DNA of 64,000 bases from Kribbella sandramycini (GCF_013131805.1 NZ_JABJRC010000014.1:1-64000); one strand, 5' to 3'; counted from the stretch's first letter, positions 42,276 to 49,971 are shown. Program-made: numbers and translations. Notes: a model not told the origin generated them from the letters alone.

Positions 42276-42638
42276 TCAGAGGACCGGAGTCTCCTGGACA
42301 CTCAGCCACTGCCCGTCCGCGCTCAGCACGGCGGTCGTCCAGCGCGCCGACTCCGGTGAGTGCCGCTCCAGGAACCTGCACACCGTCGCCTCCGGTGCGG
42401 TGGCCAGCACCTCGAACTGCTCGATCCCGATCTTCAGGCCGGGCACCGCGTTGTGCGCGCCGCTCAGCGAGCGCATCAGCTCGTCGAGGCCCAGCTTGAC
42501 CCCATCGATCGTGATCAACGTGAACTCCGGATGGTGCGCGGCGTAGAAGGCCTGCAGCGCCTCCTGCTCCGCTCGTCCACCCAGCCAGTCGGCCAGCCGC
42601 TCGTGGTGCAACACAACGGCGTCGTACGCGGTGCTCAT
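42276..42638 (-). CDS. NTF2-like (SnoaL/DUF4440-type) protein
   Basis: This 120-aa protein fits the cystatin/NTF2-like alpha+beta cone fold: HHERLADWLGGRAEQEALQAFYAAHHPEFTLITIDGVKLGLDELMRSLSGAHNAVPGLKIGIEQFEVLATAPEATVCRFLERH. Length is usual. These domains bind small molecules or act as isomerases; no catalytic residues can be assigned. ATG 42638 begins the domain. It is divergent from the SOS-regulated imuA' gene. Confidence 0.72.
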   Translation of the reverse strand: MSTAYDAVVLHHERLADWLGGRAEQEALQAFYAAHHPEFTLITIDGVKLGLDELMRSLSGAHNAVPGLKIGIEQFEVLATAPEATVCRFLERHSPESARWTTAVLSADGQWLSVQETPVL

Positions 42639-42688
42639 GGTCTGGACCTTAGCCGTTCGGGGGGTTGTGGACGGCCGGATTGACACAG

Positions 42689-42704
42689 TCGAACAGGTGT
42701 TCGA
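42689..42704 (+). promoter_or_regulatory. LexA (SOS) box
   Basis: TCGAACAGGTGTTCGA is a perfect palindrome of the actinobacterial/Gram-positive LexA consensus (GAAC-N4-GTTC with flanking TC/GA). It lies 10 bases before ATG 42715 and just downstream of a TTGACA hexamer at 42680-42685, so bound LexA would block the promoter of imuA'/imuB. Confidence 0.93.
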
Positions 42705-42714
42705 ACATGGGGTC

Positions 42715-43554
42715 ATGACGGGGATCACGGCGCTGGACGAGGCTCGGGCCTTCCTGGCCCGGGCGAAGTCGCAGGGTGCCGCTGGGGAAGCGCCGGCGCA
42801 GCCGGGCAGCCGGGAGCCTGAGGGCCGGGCGGAGGGCAGCCGGACGCTGCTGGGTGTTCGGGAGCTGTCAGCGGGCTGGGCGGGGGGCTCTGCGGCGCGG
42901 TGGGCCAGCCCGCGGGCGACCGAGGCGCGCCTGCAGCAGGCGCTCGACACGGCAGCCGTCGAGCGCGACCTGCCGACTTCGCCGCTGGTGACCGGCCTGC
43001 TCGGCGGCGCCGCGCTGCGCGCCGGAGCGGTCTACTCCGTCCGTGGCTCGACCGCCCTGGTGATGGCCCTGATGGCCGGCCCGTCTGCCGAAGGCGCCTG
43101 GTGCGGCGTCGTCGGCGTCCCGACCTTCGGCGCCGAGGCGGCGCGCGGCCTCGGCGTGGACCTCGACCGCCTGGTCCTGGTCCCCGACCCGGGCCCCGAA
43201 TGGCTCAGCGTCGTCGCTGCCCTCGTCGACGCCCTCACCGTCGTCGTGGTCCGCCCACCCGGCGAAGTGACCCCCGGCGAAGCCGCCCGCCTCGCCGCCC
43301 GCCTCCGCACCCGCGGCGCCGTCCTCATCTCCACCACCCCCTGGCCCGGCAGCGAAGCCCGCCTCGAGCTCGAATCCAGCGCCTGGACCGGCCTGGGCAC
43401 CGGCGAAGGCCTCCTCACCACCCGCCAAGCCACCATCCGCGTAACCACCCGCCGCACCACCACCCCCCAACACCACCAAATCCCCCTCACCCCCCACCAC
43501 AACCCAGCCCCCCACCCCCCAACCCCCACCTGGCAAACCAAAGCAGTCAGCTGA
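42715..43554 (+). CDS. imuA': ImuA'-like SOS mutagenesis protein
   Basis: This 279-aa protein lies between a LexA box and imuB, the position of imuA' in actinomycetes. It shows a RecA-like core without a proper Walker A (GAVYSVRGSTALVMALMAG; GVVGVPTFGAEAARGLGVDLDRLVLVPDPG; VVAALVDALTVVVVRPPGEVTP). The N-terminal 55 residues are low-complexity. The last 35 residues are a Thr/Pro/His-rich tail encoded by an almost purine-free strand. ImuA' and ImuB assist the DnaE2 polymerase in damage-induced mutagenesis; dnaE2 is not in this window. ATG 42707 is rejected because its frame stops at once. Confidence 0.82.
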   Translation: MTGITALDEARAFLARAKSQGAAGEAPAQPGSREPEGRAEGSRTLLGVRELSAGWAGGSAARWASPRATEARLQQALDTAAVERDLPTSPLVTGLLGGAALRAGAVYSVRGSTALVMALMAGPSAEGAWCGVVGVPTFGAEAARGLGVDLDRLVLVPDPGPEWLSVVAALVDALTVVVVRPPGEVTPGEAARLAARLRTRGAVLISTTPWPGSEARLELESSAWTGLGTGEGLLTTRQATIRVTTRRTTTPQHHQIPLTPHHNPAPHPPTPTWQTKAVS

Positions 43555-43581
43555 CATGCACCCCCACCCCACTCCACCTTC

Positions 43582-43599
43582 CACCTCGGGTTCGAGGTG
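43582..43599 (+). promoter_or_regulatory. Hairpin covering the imuB ribosome binding site
   Basis: CACCTCG-GGTT-CGAGGTG forms a perfect 7-bp stem whose 3' arm contains the GAGG Shine-Dalgarno candidate and reaches into the first GTG of imuB. It could restrict imuB translation unless ribosomes from imuA' or a change of start (ATG 43609) relieve it. Confidence 0.5.
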
Positions 43600-45177
43600 T
43601 GTGGGGTGATGCGTGGGTTGGTGCGGGTGATGGTGGTTTGGGTGCCGGATTGGCCGGTGGTGGCGGCGGGGGGTGTGGGGGCTGTGGTGGTGTTGGAGAA
43701 GGGGCGGGTGCTGGCTACTTCGGCGGCGGCTCGGCGGGAGGGGGTGCGGCGGGGGCAGCGGGCTCGGGAGGCGCAGGCGCGGTGTCCGGAGCTGGTGGTG
43801 CTGAAGTACGACCAGCAGGCGGATGCGCGGGCGTTCGAGCCGGTGGTGGAGTGTCTGGAGGCGTTGACGCCGGGGGTGCAGGTGATCCGGCCGGGGATGT
43901 GCGCGGTGCAGGCGCGCGGGCCGGCGCGGTTCTACGGGGGTGAGGCGGCGGCCGCGGCGAAGCTGTTGGACCGGTTGGAGACGTACGACGTACCGGGCGG
44001 GCGGGTCGGGATCGCGGATGGGCCGTTCGCGGCCGAGCAGGCGGCGCGGGGGAGTTCGGAGCAGACGCGGGTGCTGGTGGTGCCGCCGGGGGAGTCGCCG
44101 GGGTTCCTGGCGCCGCTGAGCGTCGACGTCCTCGAACAGCCCACGCTGACCGGCCTGTTGCGGCGGCTCGGGCTGCGGTCGTTGGGCGCGTTCGCGCAGT
44201 TGCCCGCCGCCGACGTGCTGACGCGCTTCGGGCCGGAGGGCGCGTTCGCGCACCGGCTCGCCCGCGGGGTGGACGACCGGCCGGTCGTGGCGCGGGAGGT
44301 GCCGCCGGAGCTCGCCCGGGTGCTCGACTTCGAGCCGCCCGTGGACCGGGTCGACCAGGTGGCGTTCGCCGTCCGGTCGATGGCCGATGAGCTGGTCGAT
44401 CGGCTGACCGAGCTCGGCGGGGTCTGTACGACGTTGCGGGTCGAGATCGGGACGGAGTCCGGGCGGATCCACGAGCGGGAGTGGCTGCATCCGCGCTGGT
44501 TCACCGCGGCGGATGTGGTCGATCGGGTGCGTTGGCAGCTACAGGGCAGCGGTACGGCGACCAGCGGGCTCACCTCGCCGGTCACCCGGGTCCGGCTCGT
44601 CCCCGCCCAGGTCGACCCGATCGGCGCGCAGGCGGACGGGTTGTGGGGCGGCGGCCCCGACGAGCGGGTCCACCGGGCGTTGTCGCGGGTGCAGAGCATG
44701 CTTGGGCACGGCGCGGTCGTGTCGGTGGTGATCGGCGGCGGGCGCGGGTTCGGCGAGCGGCAGACGCTGGTCCCGTGGGGCGACCGCCCGGTGCCGGCCC
44801 GCGCACCCGACGAGCCCTGGCCCGGCGCGCTGGCCGGCTCCACCCGCTGGCCCACGCCCGCCCCCACCACGATCTTCCCCGACCCGCTCCCCGCCGAGGT
44901 CTACGACGCCGCCGGCGCCAAGGTCGAGGTCACCGCCCGCGGCGACCTCTCCGCCGCCCCCGCCGCCTTCCGCCTCGCCCCCGGCCCCCGAGTTGCCGAC
45001 AGCAACAAACTCCACCCGATCACCGCCTGGGCCGGCCCCTGGCCCTGCGACGAACGCTGGTGGGACGCCGAAACCGCCACCCGCCAGGCCCGCTTCCAGT
45101 TCACCACCCCCGACACCCGAGCCTGGCTCTTCACCCTCCACCGAACCACCTGGCACCTCCAAGCCACCTACGACTGA
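43597..45177 (+). CDS. imuB: ImuB-type DNA polymerase Y family protein
   Basis: This 526-aa Y-family polymerase-like protein opens with VMVVWVPDWPVVAAGGVGAVVVLEKGRVLATSAAARREGVRRGQRAREAQARCPELVVL and has the ARGPARFYGGEAAAAAKL and GRVGIADGPFAAEQAAR palm/finger segments. The DxD/E metal ligands of active polymerases are absent (VPDWPV and QARGPARF instead), as in ImuB, which recruits DnaE2 through the clamp. A helix-hairpin-helix region (TGLLRRLGLRSLGAFAQLP) follows. Starts at GTG 43597 or ATG 43609 are both possible. It is co-transcribed with imuA' and convergent with, and 10 bases overlapping, a MarR gene. Confidence 0.9.
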   Translation: MCGVMRGLVRVMVVWVPDWPVVAAGGVGAVVVLEKGRVLATSAAARREGVRRGQRAREAQARCPELVVLKYDQQADARAFEPVVECLEALTPGVQVIRPGMCAVQARGPARFYGGEAAAAAKLLDRLETYDVPGGRVGIADGPFAAEQAARGSSEQTRVLVVPPGESPGFLAPLSVDVLEQPTLTGLLRRLGLRSLGAFAQLPAADVLTRFGPEGAFAHRLARGVDDRPVVAREVPPELARVLDFEPPVDRVDQVAFAVRSMADELVDRLTELGGVCTTLRVEIGTESGRIHEREWLHPRWFTAADVVDRVRWQLQGSGTATSGLTSPVTRVRLVPAQVDPIGAQADGLWGGGPDERVHRALSRVQSMLGHGAVVSVVIGGGRGFGERQTLVPWGDRPVPARAPDEPWPGALAGSTRWPTPAPTTIFPDPLPAEVYDAAGAKVEVTARGDLSAAPAAFRLAPGPRVADSNKLHPITAWAGPWPCDERWWDAETATRQARFQFTTPDTRAWLFTLHRTTWHLQATYD

Positions 45178-45605
45178 AGGAGGGCGGATTCGAGAGTGGT
45201 CAGGGCGGAGCGGAGGGCTGTCAGTTGGGGGTGGGAGAGGTGGGTGAAGAGGTTGTGGAGAGCGGTGTTGCCGGTGGCGAGGGCAGTGGTGAGAGTGGTG
45301 CGGCCCGCGGGGGTGAGGGTGACGAGGTTGGAGCGGGCGTCGGTGGGGCTGGGGTGGCGGCGGATGAGGTGGTCGCGCTGGAGGGATTCGAGGGCCTGGG
45401 TGATGGAGCGCGGGGCCTGGGCGAGCTCTTCGGCGAGGCGGGCCTGGTTGACGGGTTCGAGGCGGTCGATGGCCTGGAGGAGTTTGAGGCGGGACAGGGA
45501 AACGCCGTCGGCGGCGAGCTGGTCGTCGACCGTACGGCGGATGTGGTGAGCCAGCTGGAGGTACTGCAATCCGACCTGGGTCGCGTCGACCATGAACCGA
45601 TCCAA
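45168..45605 (-). CDS. MarR family transcriptional regulator
   Basis: This 145-aa MarR protein has the winged-helix core LSRLKLLQAIDRLEPVNQARLAEELAQAPRSITQALESLQRDHLIRRHPSPTDARSNLVTLTPAGRTTL. It is divergent from an SDR gene; two TGAGG-N2-CCTCA palindromes lie between them, one immediately upstream of its start. It probably represses both itself and the SDR. Its 3' end is C-rich and overlaps imuB by 10 bases in convergent orientation. Confidence 0.92.
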   Translation of the reverse strand: MDRFMVDATQVGLQYLQLAHHIRRTVDDQLAADGVSLSRLKLLQAIDRLEPVNQARLAEELAQAPRSITQALESLQRDHLIRRHPSPTDARSNLVTLTPAGRTTLTTALATGNTALHNLFTHLSHPQLTALRSALTTLESALLQS

Positions 45606-45608
45606 TCG

Positions 45609-45648
45609 TGAGGTGCCTCAGCAAATGGTAATTTAGTGAGGTACCTCA
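45609..45648. promoter_or_regulatory. Twin MarR-type palindromes
   Basis: TGAGGTGCCTCA (45609-45620) and the perfect palindrome TGAGGTACCTCA (45637-45648) lie 28 bp apart, centre to centre, in the 59-bp divergent region between the MarR and SDR genes. The intervening AT-rich stretch (AAATGGTAATTTAG) would hold the promoter elements. Confidence 0.75.
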
Positions 45649-45664
45649 GGGAAAGGAGAAGGTC

Positions 45665-46477
45665 GTGCACGTGGTGATCACCGGGGCTACGCAAGGGTTG
45701 GGGCGGTTGGTTGCGGGGGAGTTGGCGCGGCGGGGCGCGGAGCTGACGGTTGTGGGTCGTAGCCGGGCGAAGGTGGCGGAGCTGCGGCGGGAGCTTGATG
45801 GTCCGGTCGGGTTCTGCGCGGCTGAGCTGTCGAATCTGGGGGAGGTGCGGCGGGCCGGCGAGACGATCGCCGAAGGGCGGGCGGTGGATGTGCTGATCAA
45901 CAACGCGGGCGTCCACGCGTTCTCGCAGCGGATCACCGGGGAGGGCTTCAGTGAGATGGTCGCGGTCAACTACCTGGCGCCGTGGCTGCTGACCAGTTTG
46001 CTGAGCCCGACGACGCGCGTGGTGACGGTCGCGTCGCAGGCCTCGCGGCACTCCGGCGCGCTCGACCCGGTGTCCGACCTCCGGCGTACCGACGACTACA
46101 CGCGCCGCGGCTCCAGCGCCTGGTACGGGTGGACCAAGCTGCTGGACATCATGTTCAGCCAGGAGTTGGCCCGCCGCCTCCCCGGAGTCGGCGTGAACTG
46201 CTGCGACCCCGGCTTCAACACCACCGGCCTCGGCCGTGAGCTGCCCTTTGCCGGCGCTCTCCAGCGCATCCTCACCGCGGCCCGGATCGGCGACCCGCGC
46301 CGCGGCGCCGCGATCATCACCGCGCTGGCGATCGATCCGGCGTACGACGGCGTCACCGGTGGGTACTTCGCCCGCGACGGCCGGCCGCTGACCTGCCCCG
46401 AGCCCGGCCGCTCCGAGGAGAAGCAGCGCGCGCTCTGGGCGGAGACCGCCGCGACCCTACAAAGCGTCGGCGCGTGA
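45665..46477 (+). CDS. SDR family oxidoreductase
   Basis: This 270-aa short-chain dehydrogenase of the WWOX/retinol-dehydrogenase-like type has TGATQGLG, NNAGVHAF, VTVASQAS, the YxxxK pair in WYGWTKLLDIMF, and the C-terminal segment NCCDPGFNTTGLGRELPF. GTG 45665 follows GAAAGGAG. The adjacent MarR operators suggest induction by a small ligand that may be its substrate. Confidence 0.9.
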   Translation: MHVVITGATQGLGRLVAGELARRGAELTVVGRSRAKVAELRRELDGPVGFCAAELSNLGEVRRAGETIAEGRAVDVLINNAGVHAFSQRITGEGFSEMVAVNYLAPWLLTSLLSPTTRVVTVASQASRHSGALDPVSDLRRTDDYTRRGSSAWYGWTKLLDIMFSQELARRLPGVGVNCCDPGFNTTGLGRELPFAGALQRILTAARIGDPRRGAAIITALAIDPAYDGVTGGYFARDGRPLTCPEPGRSEEKQRALWAETAATLQSVGA

Positions 46478-47632
46478 CTGGAGGTAGTGCTGCTCCGGAG
46501 CGCTCGCCGTCTGCCGGGCCGCCATCGCATACGCCTCCCGGGCCGCGGGCGCGTCGCCGGCGAGTTCGAGGAGATGCCCGCGGACGGCGTTGACGCGGTA
46601 GTGCTCGAAGGGCAGGGCGTCCAGTTGGGCCAAGGCCCGGGTTGCCCCGTGCACCATCGCGACCGCGACGATCCGGTTCAGGGTGACCATCGGGCCGGGG
46701 GCGGTGGCCTCGAGCAACTCGTAGAGCATCAGGATCTCGCGCCAGTCGGTGTCCTCGGCCTGGCGAGCGGCCGCGTGGACGGCGGCGATCGCGGCCTGTA
46801 GCTGGTACTGCCCGACAGGCGCGGCGCGCAGTGTCGCGGTGACCAGTTCGGTGCCCTCGGCAATCGCTGCGGCGTCCCACAAGGAGCGGTCCTGTTCGGG
46901 CAGCGGCACCAGGTGCCCTTCGGCAGTAGCCCGGGCCGGACGCCGGGCATCGGTCAGCAGCATCAGCGCGAGCAGCCCCGCGACCTCCCCTTCCGCAGGG
47001 AGCTGGCTGTGCAGCTGGCGGGTCAGCCGGATCGCCTCCGCGCTCAGCTCGACCCGGTGCAACGCATCACCCGACGAAGCGGTGTAGCCCTCGTTGAAGA
47101 TCAGATAGAGCACATGCAGCACAGCCGCCAGCCGCGCCGGTAGCTCGTCGGCAGGCGGCAAGCTGAATGACGCACCGGGCAGCTTCGCCTTCGCCCGGCT
47201 GATCCGCTGCCCGATCGTTGCCTCTGGCACCAGAAAGGCCCGCGCGATCTCACCGGTCGTCAGCCCACCCACTGCCCGCAGCGTGAGCGCTACCTGCGAC
47301 TGCGCGGTCAGCGCCGGGTGACAACACAGCATCAGCAGTGTCAACGAGTCGTCGACCGCAGCGACCTCAGGCACCGGCTCCAGCGCCACAGCCTCCTCCC
47401 GACGCTGCCGGGCCGCCGCACTCCGCAGTACTTCGATCCGCCGCCGCGACGCGACCGTGATCAGCCAGCTCCGCGGGTTGTCCGGTACGCCGTCCTTCGG
47501 CCACTGCTGTGCCGCAGCGAGCAACGCCTCCTGTACGGCGTCCTCACACGCGTCGAAATCGCCGTACCGGCGTGTCAGCGCACTCAACACCCGAGGCGCC
47601 TCCGCCCGCAGCACCTCCTCCAGCGCACTCAC
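46457..47632 (-). CDS. ECF42-type RNA polymerase sigma factor with C-terminal extension
   Basis: This 391-aa sigma factor has sigma region 2 (LSALTRRYGDFDACEDAVQEALLAAAQQWP, DNPRSWLITVASRRRIEVLRS) and region 4 (ALTLRAVGGLTTGEIARAFLVPEATIGQRISRAK). A long helical-repeat extension of about 200 residues follows (LPARLAAVLHVLYLIFNEGYTASSGD through EQHYLQSRADAL). This is the ECF42 group, which lacks an anti-sigma factor and pairs with DGPF/YCII proteins; the gene just upstream is one, overlapping by 4 bases. Its 3' end overlaps the SDR gene by 21 bases in convergent orientation. Confidence 0.92.
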   Translation of the reverse strand: MSALEEVLRAEAPRVLSALTRRYGDFDACEDAVQEALLAAAQQWPKDGVPDNPRSWLITVASRRRIEVLRSAAARQRREEAVALEPVPEVAAVDDSLTLLMLCCHPALTAQSQVALTLRAVGGLTTGEIARAFLVPEATIGQRISRAKAKLPGASFSLPPADELPARLAAVLHVLYLIFNEGYTASSGDALHRVELSAEAIRLTRQLHSQLPAEGEVAGLLALMLLTDARRPARATAEGHLVPLPEQDRSLWDAAAIAEGTELVTATLRAAPVGQYQLQAAIAAVHAAARQAEDTDWREILMLYELLEATAPGPMVTLNRIVAVAMVHGATRALAQLDALPFEHYRVNAVRGHLLELAGDAPAAREAYAMAARQTASAPEQHYLQSRADAL

Positions 47633-47997
47633 ATGTACGCCGACAAGTCGCGCACCGGCCGCACCTCGACCACGCTGTACGGTGCCTCCGGAATCAGCGC
47701 GACGATCTCCACCGCGCGCTCCATCGACTCACAGTCGAGCAGGTAGAACCCAGCCAGCTGCTCCTTCACCTCCGCGAACGGCCCATCCGTCGTCAGCGGC
47801 CGTCCGTCCCGTACCAGGACCTGCTTGGTCGCGCCCGGGTCGTCCAGCGACTCCGACGCGAGCAGCTCGCTCCGCTCGGCCAGCGCCTCGTGCAACCGGG
47901 CATACCCGGCCATGCCCTCCTGTTTCTGCTCGTCCGACAGCGCGTCCCACACCGCCCGCGACTCCGGATTGCCGTAGATCAGGACCAGGAACTTCAC
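47629..47997 (-). CDS. YCII-related DGPF domain protein
   Basis: This 122-aa protein starts at GTG 47997 after CGGAGG. It has VKFLVLIYGNPESRAVWDALSDEQKQ, the DGPF motif in RPLTTDGPFAEVKEQLAGFYLLDCESMERAVEIVALIP, and a C-terminal VVEVRPVRDL. Proteins of this type are the conserved partners and regulon members of ECF42 sigma factors; their biochemical role is unknown. It precedes and overlaps the sigma gene by 4 bases. Confidence 0.9.
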   Translation of the reverse strand: MKFLVLIYGNPESRAVWDALSDEQKQEGMAGYARLHEALAERSELLASESLDDPGATKQVLVRDGRPLTTDGPFAEVKEQLAGFYLLDCESMERAVEIVALIPEAPYSVVEVRPVRDLSAYM

Positions 47998-48105
47998 ACC
48001 GCACCTCCGAAAACCAGCATCACCCTTGGATATCGATCGGGTCACCGGTTCATAGCATGCGTAGCGGCTCAGACTGAGAAGCGTTCAGGTGAGGAGAGGA
48101 AAGTC

Positions 48106-48140
48106 GGGGCATGCCCCTAGCGTGGCCGGGCATGGCCCGG
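48106..48140. promoter_or_regulatory. Pair of GGCATG-centred palindromes
   Basis: GGGGCATGCCCC (48106-48117, fully self-complementary) and CCGGGC-ATG-GCCCGG (48126-48140) lie in the 198-bp divergent gap between the DGPF gene and the CDP-alcohol phosphatidyltransferase. They may be protein-binding sites or RNA hairpins; nothing else is recognised in the gap apart from the ribosome binding site GAGAGGAGG. Confidence 0.4.
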
Positions 48141-48195
48141 ACCGAAGGCCCAAGTACAGTTACCACCGGTGTCAGGGTGAGAGAGGAGGGGGCGC

Positions 48196-48789
48196 GTGCC
48201 GGACTTGGAAGTGTCCGACCGGGTGGTCACGATCCCGAACGCGCTCAGCTTCCTCCGGTTGCTGGGTGTGCCGCTGTTCCTGTGGCTGGTTCTCGGGCCG
48301 CAGGAAGACGGCTGGGCGTTGCTGGTGCTGGCGATCTCCGGGTTCACGGACTGGGCCGACGGGCAGATCGCCCGCCGGATGAACCAGACGACCCGGCTGG
48401 GCCAGATGCTCGACCCGGTCGCCGACCGGCTGTACATCTTCGCGACCGTGCTCGGGCTGGCGCTGCGCGACATCATCCCGTGGTGGCTGGCGATCGCGCT
48501 GCCGCTGCGTGACCTGTTGCTCACGTTCACGCTGCCGGCGTTGCATCGCCGCGGTTTCAACGCGCTGCCGGTGCACTTCCTCGGCAAGTCCGCGACCTTC
48601 TGCCTGCTCTATGCGTTCCCGCTGCTCCTGCTCGGCGACGGCGACAGCACGCTGAACCTGCTGGCCCGCGTGTTCGGCTGGGCGTTCGCGATCTGGGGCA
48701 CCGCGCTGTACTACTGGGCCGGCGCGCTGTACTTCGCCCAGCTGCGGCACCTGATCCAGACCGTGAAACCGCTCAAGGATCCCGGGTAG
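48196..48789 (+). CDS. CDP-alcohol phosphatidyltransferase family protein
   Basis: This 197-aa integral membrane enzyme has the complete signature D52-x2-D55-G56-x2-A59-R60-x8-G69-x3-D73-x3-D77 and several transmembrane helices. It transfers a phosphatidyl group from CDP-diacylglycerol to an alcohol; PgsA (glycerol phosphate) or cardiolipin-synthase-type activity are the likely options. It starts the conserved cluster that corresponds to pgsA2 through gcvB in mycobacteria. GTG 48196 follows GAGAGGAGGGGG. Confidence 0.9.
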   Translation: MPDLEVSDRVVTIPNALSFLRLLGVPLFLWLVLGPQEDGWALLVLAISGFTDWADGQIARRMNQTTRLGQMLDPVADRLYIFATVLGLALRDIIPWWLAIALPLRDLLLTFTLPALHRRGFNALPVHFLGKSATFCLLYAFPLLLLGDGDSTLNLLARVFGWAFAIWGTALYYWAGALYFAQLRHLIQTVKPLKDPG

Positions 48790-48792
48790 CCC

Positions 48793-49641
48793 GTGAGCGC
48801 ATCGCCACCACCCGCACCGCCGAAGCAGCAGCCCCGGCGCGTCGACGCCTCGATGTCGCTGCTGAACAACCTGATGGCACACCCGATCGACGAGGGGTAC
48901 GCCGCCGCCGCGCGGACCCGCCCGAGCCAGGACGGCAAGCGCGTCCGGCCGCGGCACCGGGTGCTGCTCGGCGCCGCGGCGATCGTGCTCGGCTTCCTGC
49001 TCGCGGTCGCCGCCTCGCAGAACTTCGCCGGCGCGCCCGAGGCCGAGAAGCAGCGCCGGGAGCTGATCACCCGGATCAACCAGGCCGACAACCGCCTCGA
49101 CGGGATGCGCACCCGGCAGACCCAGCTGGCCGACGAGGTCCGCCGGCTGCAGGCCGGCGGGCTGGCCAACACCAGCCAGGGCGCCGCGCTGCAGCAGAAA
49201 CTCGACGACCTGGAGCTGCGGACGGGCGCGATCGCCGTCACCGGGCCGGGGGTCAAGGTGGTCGTCGACGACGCCAAGGACGCCGGCAAAGAGGGCCGGC
49301 TGCTCGACGTCGACATCCAGCAGCTCGTCAACGGGCTCTGGACGGCGGGCGCCGAGGCGATCTCGGTGAACGGGCACCGGCTCACGTCGATGACCGCGAT
49401 CCGCGGCGCGGGCAGTGCGATCACGGTCGGCTACAGCTCGCTGACGCCGCCGTACACGGTGCTCGCGATCGGGGACTCCGCGACCCTGCCGGCCCGGTTC
49501 GCGCAGAGCTCGGGCGGCCAGTGGGTGCAGTACCTGGTCAGCAACTTCGATGTCCGGATGACGACCACGACGGAGGACTCCTTGCTGGTGCCGGCCGATG
49601 CCACCATCGCGCTGCGATACGCGAAGGTGGGTAAGAGATGA
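48793..49641 (+). CDS. DUF881 membrane protein (first copy)
   Basis: This 282-aa protein has a single transmembrane segment (about 57-75, LLGAAAIVLGFLLAVAAS), a short coiled coil (about 85-125), and the DUF881 domain (GAIAVTGPGVKVVVDDAKDAG, LLDVDIQQLVNGLWTAGAEAISVNGHRLTSMTAIRGAGSAITVGYSSLTPPYTVLAIG). DUF881 proteins occur in pairs around sbp in Gram-positives and are thought to act at the envelope or division site; the function is unproven. Confidence 0.9.
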   Translation: MSASPPPAPPKQQPRRVDASMSLLNNLMAHPIDEGYAAAARTRPSQDGKRVRPRHRVLLGAAAIVLGFLLAVAASQNFAGAPEAEKQRRELITRINQADNRLDGMRTRQTQLADEVRRLQAGGLANTSQGAALQQKLDDLELRTGAIAVTGPGVKVVVDDAKDAGKEGRLLDVDIQQLVNGLWTAGAEAISVNGHRLTSMTAIRGAGSAITVGYSSLTPPYTVLAIGDSATLPARFAQSSGGQWVQYLVSNFDVRMTTTTEDSLLVPADATIALRYAKVGKR

Positions 49642-49970
49642 TCGCCGTCCTCGGACTCGTCATCGGTGTGGTGATCGGCCTGCTGGTCGCCCCCGACGTC
49701 CCCGAGTGGGCGCAGCCGTACCTGCCGATCGCGGTGGTCGCCGCGCTGGACGCCGTCTTCGGCGCCCTCCGCGCGTTCCTGGACGGGATCTTCGACGACA
49801 AGGTCTTCGTCGTCTCGTTCGTCTCGAACGTGCTGATCGCCGCGCTCATCGTCTACCTGGGCGACCAGCTCGGCGTCGGCTCCCAGCTGTCCACCGGCGT
49901 CGTCGTGGTCCTCGGTATCCGTATCTTCACCAACATGGCCGCCATCCGCCGGCACGTCTTCAGGGCCTGA
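49638..49970 (+). CDS. sbp: Small basic protein Sbp (DUF1290)
   Basis: This 110-aa membrane protein has three hydrophobic helices (MIAVLGLVIGVVIGLLVAP, YLPIAVVAALDAVFGALRAFLDG, VSFVSNVLIAALIVYLGDQLGVG) and the conserved FTNMAAIRRHVF end. It lies between two DUF881 genes exactly as in Mycobacterium and Bacillus-type loci. The function is unknown; it probably forms an envelope complex with the DUF881 proteins. Confidence 0.92.
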   Translation: MIAVLGLVIGVVIGLLVAPDVPEWAQPYLPIAVVAALDAVFGALRAFLDGIFDDKVFVVSFVSNVLIAALIVYLGDQLGVGSQLSTGVVVVLGIRIFTNMAAIRRHVFRA

Positions 49971-49971
49971 C

